DNA of 32,681 bases, from the IMG/VR virus record IMGVR_UViG_3300043640_000058, positions 1-32,681 of that record, one strand, 5' to 3'. Origin of the DNA: a virus. Within the stretch, counting starts at the first letter, position 1, and every line of letters starts with the position of its first letter. Position numbers and translations under genes: made by a program. This document shows positions 1 to 6,121 of this stretch, piece by piece. Under the pieces are notes generated by a model, which worked only from the letters and a program-made list of their open reading frames with translations, did no database searches and was not told the origin of the DNA.

Positions 1-17
1 TGACACAAGGCACAATT

Positions 18-239
18 CTAGTCGGGTGGATATACTACAGTAAATGAACCGGGAAGCATTTCAGCAAACGTAATAGCTGTCCAACATGTTTTCCGATACT
101 CTTGTTCTACTGCGCTGTTCGTAGGGTCCAGAGCATACACATGAGCCTTATTAACAATGCCATTAATGAATAGCCTGAATCCATCGTATGGATTTGAAGC
201 ATCAGTACGCTGAATCTGAATACTCATAGGATTACGCAT
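18..239 (-). CDS. Hypothetical protein, 73 aa, leftward block
   Basis: I do not recognise this gene. The ATG at 239 overlaps the stop of the upstream gene by 8 nt (ATGCGTAA), the same coupling seen elsewhere in this genome, so I prefer it; a second in-frame ATG lies 12 nt further in at 227. Neither has a strong Shine-Dalgarno sequence, which fits translational coupling. The protein is small and soluble-looking, with a mixed hydrophobic middle (GFRLFINGIVNKAHVYAL) and a short C-terminal strand ending VVYPPD. It has no cysteine cluster or membrane segment. It is the last leftward gene visible and its neighbours are also unrecognised small proteins. Confidence 0.55.
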   Translation of the reverse strand: MRNPMSIQIQRTDASNPYDGFRLFINGIVNKAHVYALDPTNSAVEQEYRKTCWTAITFAEMLPGSFTVVYPPD

Positions 240-480
240 AGTCGCGCTCGTACTCAATACTAGCGAACACTGAGAGGTTATCCATACCTGCACTCTTATC
301 GAGGACGTTAATAGCCGTGCATGTATCGATCACGTTCTGATCCCGTAGCAACGACTTGATATTGGGGAACCGCTCCCTGTAGACAGGGAGATCGCTAATA
401 CTTTTAACGATAGACTTAGGCCACTCACCATCAAATATGACAATGAGCCTGTACGAGTAGTTGACCTCATCTATAGACAT
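232..480 (-). CDS. Hypothetical protein, 82 aa, leftward block
   Basis: No family is recognised. The ATG start has a good ribosome site, GGAGG about ten bases upstream. The N-terminal part is strand-like (YSYRLIVIFDGEWPK) and is followed by a helix-rich, charged stretch (VYRERFPNIKSLLRDQNVID). It lies between a zinc-ribbon gene and the last leftward gene and is coupled to the latter. A perfect 7-bp inverted repeat built on the genome-wide CCCTGTAG word (373-390) lies inside the gene and encodes part of the LPVYRE stretch. Confidence 0.6.
   Translation of the reverse strand: MSIDEVNYSYRLIVIFDGEWPKSIVKSISDLPVYRERFPNIKSLLRDQNVIDTCTAINVLDKSAGMDNLSVFASIEYERDYA
373..390. repeat. Perfect inverted repeat containing CCCTGTAG
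   Basis: The sequence reads CTCCCTG-TAGA-CAGGGAG, a 7-bp perfect inverted repeat with a 4-base loop, inside a leftward gene. It is a symmetrical variant of the dispersed CCCCTGTAG element described separately. A palindromic protein-binding site is one reading; a small RNA hairpin is the other. Confidence 0.55.
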
Positions 481-515
481 TTCTATGCAGCCTCCAATCG
501 AATGTGCTTATTTAG

Positions 516-668
516 TTAGTCCATCTCAAGCAGTTGCAAGTACCTCGGAAGACATTCGAAATGACTAATGTCTGTTGTGTTCTCACAGTCCGGGGCTGCA
601 CAACAGGGGTCAGGTACTGTCTCCTGCCCCTTAGCAATGGGCTTGTTACAGCGGGCACAGTTTCGCAT
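516..668 (-). CDS. Small zinc-ribbon-like protein, 50 aa
   Basis: The reading frame runs from ATG at 668 to TAA at 516-518 and encodes 50 residues. A well placed GGAG lies six bases before the start. The protein opens with MRNCARCNKP, a CxxC knuckle (C4, C7), followed by C22/C23, C28 and C39, which could bind one or two zinc ions. It ends in a short leucine-rich helix (YLQLLEMD). Function is unknown; small zinc-binding proteins of this kind are common among phage early genes and may bind nucleic acid or host proteins, but that is inference. It sits just downstream of the leftward terminator at 694-728, so it needs readthrough or its own promoter. Confidence 0.7.
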   Translation of the reverse strand: MRNCARCNKPIAKGQETVPDPCCAAPDCENTTDISHFECLPRYLQLLEMD

Positions 669-693
669 AATCTACTCCAATCAAATAGGTATG

Positions 694-728
694 AAAAAAG
701 CCAGGCTCCTAATTAGTGAGCCTGGCTT
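694..728 (-). terminator. Intrinsic terminator of the leftward 281-aa gene
   Basis: The arms AAGCCAGGCTC (698-708) and GAGCCTGGCTT (718-728) are a perfect 11-bp inverted repeat with a 9-nt loop. Read on the minus strand the stem is followed by six T residues (A-tract at 694-699 on the plus strand). It lies 25 bp beyond the stop of the 281-residue gene, the classic position for a Rho-independent terminator. Confidence 0.88.
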
Positions 729-752
729 CAATCATATGCATTTGCGTGGAGA

Positions 753-1598
753 TTAACGAACAGCCTTGATCGTGTAGTTCACGGTCTGCTCATTACCGTT
801 CTGGTCCTTGTACGTGTGGGGCATAACGAACTCGTGCTCATCCGGAAGGTTATTCTCGTCAAGACCCTTGAGATAACCGTCCGTCAGATCCTTAGCAGTC
901 CAACTAATGTCGGAACTCTGCTTCTTAAGGTACTGAGTCGTAAAGGTGAACGTGTACTTCTCTTCACCCTTAACGTTCTGCCACACCGTGTTGTTCTTGT
1001 CGTCCTGAGTAACACCATTAACAAGGATCTGCTTAAAGCGGATGCGCTTAGTGCCCTCACCCTTAGGACCAGTGTTCTGCTTAGCAACTCCCCTACGAGT
1101 CTTAACCTCGGCAAGGTGGATAGTAAGCTTGTCCTTAAGCATGGGCATCATAGTCTCAAACGTAAGCAGTGCATCAGCCTGATTACGAATGGACTTAGTG
1201 GACTCAGTTACATCAGTCCGAATAGCCGCAAGCTCCTCTTCGCTAAGGTCCTTAGGCATAAGACCATCGGTCTCAATAATGCCATAGCCCTGGCTGCGAA
1301 GGTTTTCCATCTGGTCTTCGAGCTTCTTGTACTCAGTAAGAAGACGAGCAATCTTCTTGTTATTGCTGGGGTTCTGCTCAAAGATCTCAGCCTTAATAAG
1401 CTTGGGATCCTTGGCTTCGGCCGCCTTAATACTGTCGATCTTCTTATTGTGGTCAGCAATCTCACCGTTGACCTTGACAATGGCTTCCTTAAACTCGCCA
1501 GGAAGCGCTTCAAACATCTGCGCCTTCTCTTCGGCAGAGAGTTCAGGAGTAACACTCTCGGTAGCGTCAACAGCCTGAGTGTCAGTAGGCGTAGCCAT
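753..1598 (-). CDS. Coiled-coil protein of unknown function, 281 aa, probably highly expressed
   Basis: No family is recognised. The N-terminal 20 residues are acidic and disordered-looking. Residues of about 25-170 are charged and helical with coiled-coil character (KKIARLLTEYKKLEDQMENL and similar). The last about 90 residues are strand-rich with a basic patch (RIRFKQILVNG) and end VNYTIKAVR. The start is backed by a strong GAGGAGAG ribosome site. Codon choice is unlike most of the window: AAG over AAA and many C- or G-ending codons, resembling the major capsid gene. It has a private terminator. I infer an abundant early protein, perhaps DNA- or host-binding, without evidence for which. It is not obviously a virion protein because it stands apart from the structural block. 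Confidence 0.8.
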   Translation of the reverse strand: MATPTDTQAVDATESVTPELSAEEKAQMFEALPGEFKEAIVKVNGEIADHNKKIDSIKAAEAKDPKLIKAEIFEQNPSNNKKIARLLTEYKKLEDQMENLRSQGYGIIETDGLMPKDLSEEELAAIRTDVTESTKSIRNQADALLTFETMMPMLKDKLTIHLAEVKTRRGVAKQNTGPKGEGTKRIRFKQILVNGVTQDDKNNTVWQNVKGEEKYTFTFTTQYLKKQSSDISWTAKDLTDGYLKGLDENNLPDEHEFVMPHTYKDQNGNEQTVNYTIKAVR

Positions 1599-1785
1599 GA
1601 TAGATCTCTCCTCGTTGTTGTACTGTTCATGTGGTTTGGTACTAGCGTAAGTCTATCACAGATGGGTGGTAGACAGAGCTATGACGCAAGTCGAACAGTG
1701 AGTGAAAGTTCAAGGGTCACTCTGCCCCGGTACTATGGAATCATTTGACTGATTTCCATAGCTCATAGCTTACGGCTATTAATCG
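1599..1785 (-). promoter_or_regulatory. Leader region of the 281-aa gene with a bulged hairpin
   Basis: This 187-bp gap separates two leftward genes. It contains an inverted repeat, CTATGGAA (1733-1740) with TTCCATAG (1754-1761), extended inward by ATCA/TGAT with one bulged base. No T-tract follows on the minus strand, so it looks like a regulatory or mRNA-stabilising hairpin rather than a terminator. A weak extended -10 (TGATAGACT on the minus strand, about 1652-1660) lacks a recognisable -35. A strong ribosome site GAGGAGAG lies at the low-coordinate end. Confidence 0.4.
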
Positions 1786-2046
1786 TCAGCTCTCACTAAT
1801 GCGTACTTCACTCCTGTACTTATCGATGTAAATAACGTAGCTGTTACCCTGGTTATTCACGTCAATGAATACATAATGCACATCGTCATCGAACCTGACC
1901 ATGGACTTGAAATAATCCATAGTCGCGCTCATGTGCTCAATAAAACTGAGCAGAGACTTAGTCTCATAGATAACTGCCTTGGACTTGTCGTTCATGCTAA
2001 GTGCATCACTGTGACGGATAACCGAAGAAAGAACCACGTAGTCCAT
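1786..2046 (-). CDS. Hypothetical protein, 86 aa
   Basis: Unrecognised. The ATG follows a GGGGTGG ribosome site. The protein alternates helical stretches (KAVIYETKSLLSFIEHMS) with strand-like segments near the C-terminus (VHYVFIDVNNQGNSYVIYID). It has no cysteines or membrane helix. It starts 2 bp after the stop of a 41-residue candidate gene, so the two are probably cotranscribed leftward. Confidence 0.6.
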   Translation of the reverse strand: MDYVVLSSVIRHSDALSMNDKSKAVIYETKSLLSFIEHMSATMDYFKSMVRFDDDVHYVFIDVNNQGNSYVIYIDKYRSEVRISES

Positions 2047-2048
2047 TT

Positions 2049-2174
2049 CTAGCCACCCCAGACAATGTAGTTGTAAGAGACCTTGTTGTTCGCGATAGTG
2101 TAACTAGCAGAGTGAAGCGTAATAGTAGTGAGTTTAACTTGACCCGTGCTTGTGATTACTGCGATGTGTTTCAC
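2049..2174 (-). CDS. Candidate small protein, 41 aa, GTG start
   Basis: The frame opens with GTG at 2174 and ends TAG at 2049-2051, 2 bp before the next leftward ATG. The product is strand-rich and threonine-, serine- and tyrosine-rich (VKLTTITLHSASYTIANN) and ends YIVWGG. An AAAGG sequence lies about 12 bases before the GTG, a somewhat long spacing. The tight join to the next gene supports it being real. No family is recognised. A rightward frame over the same bases is less convincing. Confidence 0.45.
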   Translation of the reverse strand: MKHIAVITSTGQVKLTTITLHSASYTIANNKVSYNYIVWGG

Positions 2175-2189
2175 GTGCTATCGAGACCT

Positions 2190-2218
2190 TTGACAGTCGC
2201 GATAGCTGTACCTATATA
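2190..2218 (+). promoter_or_regulatory. Sigma-70-type rightward promoter
   Basis: TTGACA (2190-2195), a 17-bp spacer and TATATA (2213-2218) make a near-consensus housekeeping promoter. The predicted start is near 2225, just upstream of two tiny ORFs with good ribosome sites. It lies in the control region between the leftward and rightward gene blocks. This assignment is from sequence match only. Confidence 0.7.
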
Positions 2219-2229
2219 CCTAGATACTG

Positions 2230-2280
2230 GCGCGAGGATTATGGTATGCCAGTACGACCCTGACATTAGCGCGAGGATTA
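2230..2280 (+). repeat. Direct repeat of a Shine-Dalgarno leader, GCGCGAGGATTA
   Basis: The 12-mer GCGCGAGGATTA occurs at 2230-2241 and again at 2269-2280, 39 bp apart. Each copy places GAGGA immediately before an ATG. The identical leaders suggest a local duplication or two coupled leader peptides. Confidence 0.7.
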
Positions 2281-2297
2281 ATGAAGCACGCGACTAA
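2241..2297 (+). CDS. Tiny ORF 1, 18 aa, possible leader peptide
   Basis: This 18-residue frame (MVCQYDPDISARINEARD) starts just after GCGAGGATT and lies about 16 bp downstream of the predicted start site of the 2190 promoter. Its last codons overlap the second tiny ORF. It could be a leader peptide or a genuine very small phage protein. Size alone makes this uncertain. Confidence 0.35.
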   Translation: MVCQYDPDISARINEARD

Positions 2298-2352
2298 ATG
2301 GCTAGAGATTGCCTATCGCGCTAAAGCCTCTATCTACGGCGCACACTGTTGA
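2281..2352 (+). CDS. Tiny ORF 2, 23 aa, possible leader peptide
   Basis: This 23-residue basic frame (MKHATKWLEIAYRAKASIYG and three more residues) starts after a second copy of the GCGCGAGGATTA leader and overlaps tiny ORF 1. The composition would suit a short amphipathic helix. A TTGACA sequence at 2354-2359 follows directly but has no convincing -10. Confidence 0.38.
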   Translation: MKHATKWLEIAYRAKASIYGAHC

Positions 2353-2638
2353 GTTGACAAGGAACAGTTAATTCAGCAAACAACCAAACTAAGTAGCGAC
2401 CCTTCGTTTGCTATTAAAGGGCCCCCGCTTACGCGTCTATTACCGGCTCTTAACCGTGATCGCGTTACGGATCTCGCTACCGTTCCTAATACCTAGCGCG
2501 TTAGTGGCCGCGTCATTAGTGCTCGGTCTCTGTCTGCTGTTTAGTTATTCTCCCTACACCCAGAACAATACTAGTGCGGCCTCATGTTGTCTAAATTTCC
2601 ACCCGTATTTCCCTTTATGGTATTTAACCTATTCCGAC
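2353..2638. other. Control-region gap with no recognisable gene
   Basis: About 290 bp between the tiny ORFs and the promoter of the regulator gene hold no convincing gene on either strand. One open frame encoding about 80 hydrophobic residues starts at TTG without a ribosome site and I do not accept it. The segment is locally CG-step rich (GCGCG, CCGCG, GATCGCG), and has short CCGT/ACGG inverted repeats. It could hold operators or a non-coding RNA, but I cannot show either. Confidence 0.4.
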
Positions 2639-2668
2639 TTGACAGTTAGCCTGTAAACCACCTATTAT
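2639..2668 (+). promoter_or_regulatory. Promoter giving a probably leaderless mRNA for the HTH regulator
   Basis: TTGACA (2639-2644), an 18-bp spacer and TATTAT (2663-2668) lie directly before the ATG at 2676. Only seven bases separate the -10 box from the start codon, so the transcript should begin at or within a base or two of the ATG. Leaderless mRNAs are well known in actinobacteria. No usable Shine-Dalgarno sequence is present. Confidence 0.72.
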
Positions 2669-2675
2669 AAGAGAC

Positions 2676-3182
2676 ATGAACCCGATCTCTTATGCCCGGA
2701 ATCTTACGGACTTCTCTACTACAGCTCTGGCTAAAAGGCTTGATGTTTCTAGACAATATATTTCCCGTCTTGAACAGGGTCTTTATGACAAGCCTAATAA
2801 AATCTTGCTCGACTGGACTACTGAAGCTCTTAATAGGAGTTTGGCTAAGCCTGTTAATGCTGAGCAAGTAGAACAACTTTATAGGGAGTGGCAGTGGCAA
2901 AAGCGAGAGTCCACTAAAGAATCCAGAGTTCTTTCCCCCTGTAGAGTCACTGATTATGACAAGGTTGCGCAACCGGAAATTATTTATTATCACAAGATTT
3001 TTCGACAGTGGCGCCGAGACTTTTTTGTGTCTCCCCACGAATTTGCTGTAGAACTATGTCTGCATCCGTCTCCTGTAGTTGATTATGAAGACGGTAATAC
3101 TCACAGCATGCCTACTGGTCTTAAGTCTGTTATGAACAGGCTCAATCTCATTGGTGAGGGATTTAAAACTAATGAACGTTAA
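2676..3182 (+). CDS. Double helix-turn-helix (XRE-like) DNA-binding regulator
   Basis: The 168-residue protein has an XRE-type HTH at about residues 8-45, including the recognition stretch TTALAKRLDVSRQYISRLEQG. A second HTH-like unit lies at about 110-160 (VSPHEFAVELCLHPSPVVDYE then MPTGLKSVMNRLNLIGEG). The linker is charged and contains WQWQKRE. Such two-domain XRE proteins act as transcription regulators in phages. It is first in the long rightward block and is probably translated from a leaderless mRNA. It could bind the dispersed CCCCTGTAG sites, one of which (2936-2944) lies inside the gene, but there is no direct evidence. An excisionase-like or replication role is less likely. Confidence 0.75.
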   Translation: MNPISYARNLTDFSTTALAKRLDVSRQYISRLEQGLYDKPNKILLDWTTEALNRSLAKPVNAEQVEQLYREWQWQKRESTKESRVLSPCRVTDYDKVAQPEIIYYHKIFRQWRRDFFVSPHEFAVELCLHPSPVVDYEDGNTHSMPTGLKSVMNRLNLIGEGFKTNER

Positions 3183-3336
3183 ATTTATTAGTAAATGGCT
3201 TATCGCCAGACGTTTTAAAAAGCATAAACATAATCTATATCAGAGTAGTTTTGCTTATGGCTATTTCTGTCTATATCCAGAATGTGACTTCTTTCTTAAG
3301 GCAGAGGATTGTTTTGAAGGAGGATCGGACCAATGA
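3172..3336 (+). CDS. Hypothetical small basic protein, 54 aa
   Basis: The ATG at 3172 overlaps the stop of the HTH gene (ATGAACGTTAA) and follows GGTGAGGG. The N-terminal half is basic (FISKWLIARRFKKHKHN). The C-terminal half has two cysteines in FCLYPECDFF and a third in EDCFEGG, a weak zinc-knuckle pattern. The stop overlaps the start of the small terminase gene as ATGA, so the three genes are probably coupled. A TTG 21 bp upstream is an alternative start. Function is unknown. Confidence 0.6.
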   Translation: MNVKFISKWLIARRFKKHKHNLYQSSFAYGYFCLYPECDFFLKAEDCFEGGSDQ

Positions 3337-4067
3337 CTACAGAGACTAGGAATGTTAAATATCTAGATCCTTGGATTATTGATGCTGTTAATTTCATCGA
3401 ACGGCATCATAGTGTCGCTGGTCAGGTACCCCGTGATGATGATATCATGGAGTATCTAAAGCTTACTAAGAAGCATCAGGGCATTAATTCTGAATCTATT
3501 TCAACTCTTAAAAGCAACGCGATGTTCTTGGCATCTATGGAATCTCGTGGAATTGTTATTAATGTTAATAAAGATGGTGATCTTCGAGAAGTTAATGGTT
3601 TGACTCCTCGACAGACTGCCGCTGCTTCAGTAATGATGAATCTTATTGATCGACGTAGTGATGAAAAGAAGCTGCGCGATATTGGCGTTAGTACTGAAGA
3701 GTTTAGTAACTGGATGCAGAATACTGAGTTCTCTAACTATATGGCTCAGCGTTCTGAACTAATGATTACTAACATGACTCATGAAGCGCATCTAGGTCTA
3801 GCGCGTGGAGTCCGTCAAGGTAACCCATCCAGCATTAAACTCTATTATGAGATGACTGGACGTTATAATCCTAACGAGGAAAATAACGTTAACATCCGAG
3901 TGCTTATTGGTCGTGTACTAGAAGCTATTCAGATGGAAGTTAAAGAGCCTGAAACTCTTAATAAACTAGCTATCAGGCTTAGTCAGATCACACTAGAATC
4001 TGGCACTTCCCCTGTAGGAAATGCACTACCGTTTGTTCCGGGTAATGCAACCAGGAAAGAACTGTAA
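3333..4067 (+). CDS. terS: Terminase small subunit (putative)
   Basis: The small terminase recognises phage DNA and recruits the large subunit for packaging. The 244-residue protein has a helical, HTH-like N-terminal half (WIIDAVNFIERH through the 70s), a linker (NGLTPRQTAAASVMMNLIDR) and a helical region containing NMTHEAHLGLARGV and SIKLYYEMTGRYNP. The last pattern, with bulk residues leading to a TGRYNP-type end, is typical of phage small terminases. A very strong AAGGAGG ribosome site precedes the ATG. One CCCCTGTAG copy lies 50 bp before the stop and encodes SPVGN. Unusually the large subunit is 3.3 kb away, beyond the endolysin and fibre genes. Confidence 0.72.
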   Translation: MTTETRNVKYLDPWIIDAVNFIERHHSVAGQVPRDDDIMEYLKLTKKHQGINSESISTLKSNAMFLASMESRGIVINVNKDGDLREVNGLTPRQTAAASVMMNLIDRRSDEKKLRDIGVSTEEFSNWMQNTEFSNYMAQRSELMITNMTHEAHLGLARGVRQGNPSSIKLYYEMTGRYNPNEENNVNIRVLIGRVLEAIQMEVKEPETLNKLAIRLSQITLESGTSPVGNALPFVPGNATRKEL

Positions 4068-4489
4068 TGGCTGATGACAGTCATACGTTGAAACCTGTTA
4101 AATTTGGTACTGGTTCGCTAGGTAAACGAAGTACTAATAAGACCGACCAATTTGGTCAGCAGTATAGTGCTTCGCAGGATGAATCTAAATGGTCAAATCA
4201 GTCACCAGAAGATTCACGTAAAGCGCATTCACGTTCTGATGTAGATACCGGTCCTAGCGCGCTGCATCATACGATTGGTAATAAGCATAATCAGGCTAGT
4301 CCTGGTGATCATATTCATGAAGGTAAAACTTCTAAGAAACTTGGTCCTATGATGGCTAACCCTGCGTTTAATCCAGCATTGCCAGTATCGAGTAGTAATA
4401 AGCAGTTTATTCCTGAATGGCATGCTCTGCCTACAGGGGCTAGTATTATTGCCCTTCTGCACAATTTTATTGAATTTAGGGATGTATAA
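4067..4489 (+). CDS. Fibre-associated or adhesin-type protein, 140 aa
   Basis: The start overlaps the terminase stop as TAATG. The N-terminal half is polar and disordered (KFGTGSLGKRSTNKTDQFG). The middle has a histidine-rich segment, LHHTIGNKHNQASPGDHIHE, whose HNQASPGDHIHEG pattern recurs in phage tail-fibre and baseplate proteins, where histidine clusters can bind metal. The C-terminus is hydrophobic (ASIIALLHNFIEFRDV). Its position directly before the endolysin and fibre genes fits a virion surface or tail-tip role. A CTACAGGGG copy sits about 50 bp before its stop. Confidence 0.55.
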   Translation: MADDSHTLKPVKFGTGSLGKRSTNKTDQFGQQYSASQDESKWSNQSPEDSRKAHSRSDVDTGPSALHHTIGNKHNQASPGDHIHEGKTSKKLGPMMANPAFNPALPVSSSNKQFIPEWHALPTGASIIALLHNFIEFRDV

Positions 4490-4491
4490 CA

Positions 4492-5304
4492 ATGGCTAAG
4501 CCTATGACAGCTGCTCAGTCAATAGCTATGCTTAAGAAATGGCATATTCCCTATATTGAGCACGGTAGTTGGGAGACTCATAATCGAGGATCCAGAGGTA
4601 ACGGATTTAGTGATATCAATGGTCTAATCGTTCACCACACGGGCTCCAGTGGGTTGGACCAGTGGGAGAGCCTCTACGATGGCACTGCGGCCCTCCCTGG
4701 CCCCCTCTGTCACTGGGGTTTGGACCAGAAGGGGACCATCCATAATATTGGATGGGGCAGATGTAATCATGCTGGTGGTGGAGATCCCGCAGTATTGAAG
4801 CACGTTATTAATGAAGACTATACCGGAGTTCTCCATACTAAATATGGTGAGGGAGATCCGGGAGCGACCGATGGTAATGGTCACTTCTATGGTGTAGAGA
4901 TTTGGTATGATGGTAGTCATGAGATGTCAGATGAACAGTACTTTACGCTTATGCGTCTGAGTGCTGCTATCTGTGACTTTCATAAGTGGTCAGAGAAGTC
5001 TGTTATTGCACACGGCGAATGGAATAATCAGAAGTGGGATCCCGGAGTTTCTAAGGATCACATGATGAATATGTCTGTTGTCCGTGAAGATATTGCTGAG
5101 ACTATTAAGTTGGGACCTGCCATGACTAGCAAGCCTGTAGTTTATAAGGATGTTTGGGAATTCGATGGAGCGGAGCCTCCTACGGGCCATGCCACTCCTG
5201 ATAATCCCACATGGGCAGCTATTAATATTGCTCGTATGTCTGCTGAGTATGCAGAGAAGGCTTTTAAGAACACTGAGGAAATTCTCAAGATTCTGAAGGG
5301 TTAA
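4492..5304 (+). CDS. N-acetylmuramoyl-L-alanine amidase endolysin (Amidase_2)
   Basis: This enzyme cuts the bond between N-acetylmuramic acid and L-alanine of peptidoglycan. The 270-residue protein carries the Amidase_2/PGRP fold from about residue 40 to 205. The zinc site can be read as H48 or H49 (LIVHHTG), H174 (VIAHGEW) and D183 (KWDPG), with E136 (GVEIW) near the catalytic position. The C-terminal about 60 residues include a helix (YAEKAFKNTEEILKILKG) and may aid oligomerisation or wall binding. There is no signal peptide, so export should need a holin. Bases of about 4634-4741 over the active site are much richer in GC and use different codons from the rest, suggesting mosaicism. Confidence 0.88.
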   Translation: MAKPMTAAQSIAMLKKWHIPYIEHGSWETHNRGSRGNGFSDINGLIVHHTGSSGLDQWESLYDGTAALPGPLCHWGLDQKGTIHNIGWGRCNHAGGGDPAVLKHVINEDYTGVLHTKYGEGDPGATDGNGHFYGVEIWYDGSHEMSDEQYFTLMRLSAAICDFHKWSEKSVIAHGEWNNQKWDPGVSKDHMMNMSVVREDIAETIKLGPAMTSKPVVYKDVWEFDGAEPPTGHATPDNPTWAAINIARMSAEYAEKAFKNTEEILKILKG

Positions 5305-5306
5305 CA

Positions 5307-5975
5307 TTGGGAGAGTACACAGATAACCAGAAATTCTACCTGATTGATCCTACAGAACTAGTTTCTGTAGAGAGTGATATTAACTATAATCTGCATCGCG
5401 CGGATAGTCGTGTCCGCTCTCTTATCGAGTATACAACTGTTGATCCTAGTGTTAGCAATATTAGTGTATCTACAACTATTGATAAAGACACTGGTTATAA
5501 ATTCTATAAAGCCTATAGTAACTCTGTTTGGAGTTATGACGGACGTAGTACTCAAGTGCTACAGGACTTTAATAGTATTGTAGACCCTTGGTCAGTCGAA
5601 GGTATTACATTTGAACCTGGGTATGGATCCCCTTCAGCTTTCCCACAAGACCGTATCGCGTATTCAGTCAGAGATAATTTTGTACGCTTGCGCGGCAGGT
5701 TGGTACTTAATGATACTTCTAATGACCTTCCCCTCGCTTCTGTAGAGAATTGTTTTACTCTACCTACTAATATTCTGCCGCTTACTCAGAAGTATTTTTT
5801 CTGTAATGGCGGTAATGCTGCATCTAACCAGTTTCAAACATTCCGTGTGTTTATCCCTCCAAATGACGCTTCAGATAAACGTATTGAATTTATTAAGTAC
5901 GGCGGTAATGCTTCAGGATCAGGAGATAGATATCTATCTCTTGGAGATATTTACTATCCGATAGGAGACATCTAA
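5307..5975 (+). CDS. Tail fibre or receptor-binding protein, 222 aa, TTG start
   Basis: The start is TTG after GAAGGG. The N-terminal 45 residues (NQKFYLIDPTELVSVESDIN followed by YNLHRADSRVRSLIEY) look like a virion-attachment helix shared by phage fibre-type proteins. The rest is strand-rich and low in charge, like the beta-sandwich of minor tail or receptor-binding proteins. It follows the endolysin and precedes two more proteins with fibre-like architecture. An 8-bp inverted repeat of the dispersed motif lies near its 5' end. The exact role and partner are inferred from style and context. Confidence 0.62.
   Translation: MGEYTDNQKFYLIDPTELVSVESDINYNLHRADSRVRSLIEYTTVDPSVSNISVSTTIDKDTGYKFYKAYSNSVWSYDGRSTQVLQDFNSIVDPWSVEGITFEPGYGSPSAFPQDRIAYSVRDNFVRLRGRLVLNDTSNDLPLASVENCFTLPTNILPLTQKYFFCNGGNAASNQFQTFRVFIPPNDASDKRIEFIKYGGNASGSGDRYLSLGDIYYPIGDI
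5350..5370. repeat. Perfect inverted pair CTACAGAA / TTCTGTAG
   Basis: Eight-bp arms (5350-5357 and 5363-5370) flank the 5-bp loop CTAGT, 43 bp into a fibre-type gene. Each arm is a variant of the dispersed CCCCTGTAG element with the C/G run replaced by TTC/GAA. Confidence 0.6.
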
Positions 5976-6121
5976 TGAGTCTTGGACTTCCCCCAGAACC
6001 AGATGAGCCACCTACAGGTCCTTATTATCCCCCTACGGGAGACCCTTTCCCTGTAGAGCAAAATCCCGATCCGTATACTCCTGCGGAGACTCCTAGTTTC
6101 CAGGTTGAAGATGGGAATTAA
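5975..6121 (+). CDS. Proline-rich small protein, 48 aa
   Basis: The start is in a TAATG overlap with the previous stop, and the stop abuts the TTG of the next gene. Of 48 residues about a third are proline, in repeats such as EPPTGPYY, YPPTGDP and DPFPVEQNPD. Several of these are encoded by variants of the CCTACAGG/CCCTGTAG element. Proline-rich linkers are common in virion surface proteins; the role here is unknown. It is too short for default gene calling but the two-sided coupling supports it. Confidence 0.6.
   Translation: MSLGLPPEPDEPPTGPYYPPTGDPFPVEQNPDPYTPAETPSFQVEDGN

Noticed and set aside
816-1748. 310-aa rightward open frame over the 281-aa leftward gene
   Set aside because: It is the antisense shadow of the leftward gene, which has a strong ribosome site, plausible protein composition and a matching terminator.
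2112-2297. 61-aa rightward frame with GTG start
   Set aside because: No ribosome site at the GTG and it overlaps the leftward 41-aa candidate and the promoter; only its last 18 codons, behind their own SD, are kept as tiny ORF 1.
2354-2382. TTGACA at 2354 as a third promoter
   Set aside because: No acceptable -10 at 16-18 bp spacing (CAAACA or similar).
2408-2656. 82-aa hydrophobic rightward frame in the control region
   Set aside because: TTG start without a ribosome site, low-complexity hydrophobic composition and overlap with the regulator promoter.
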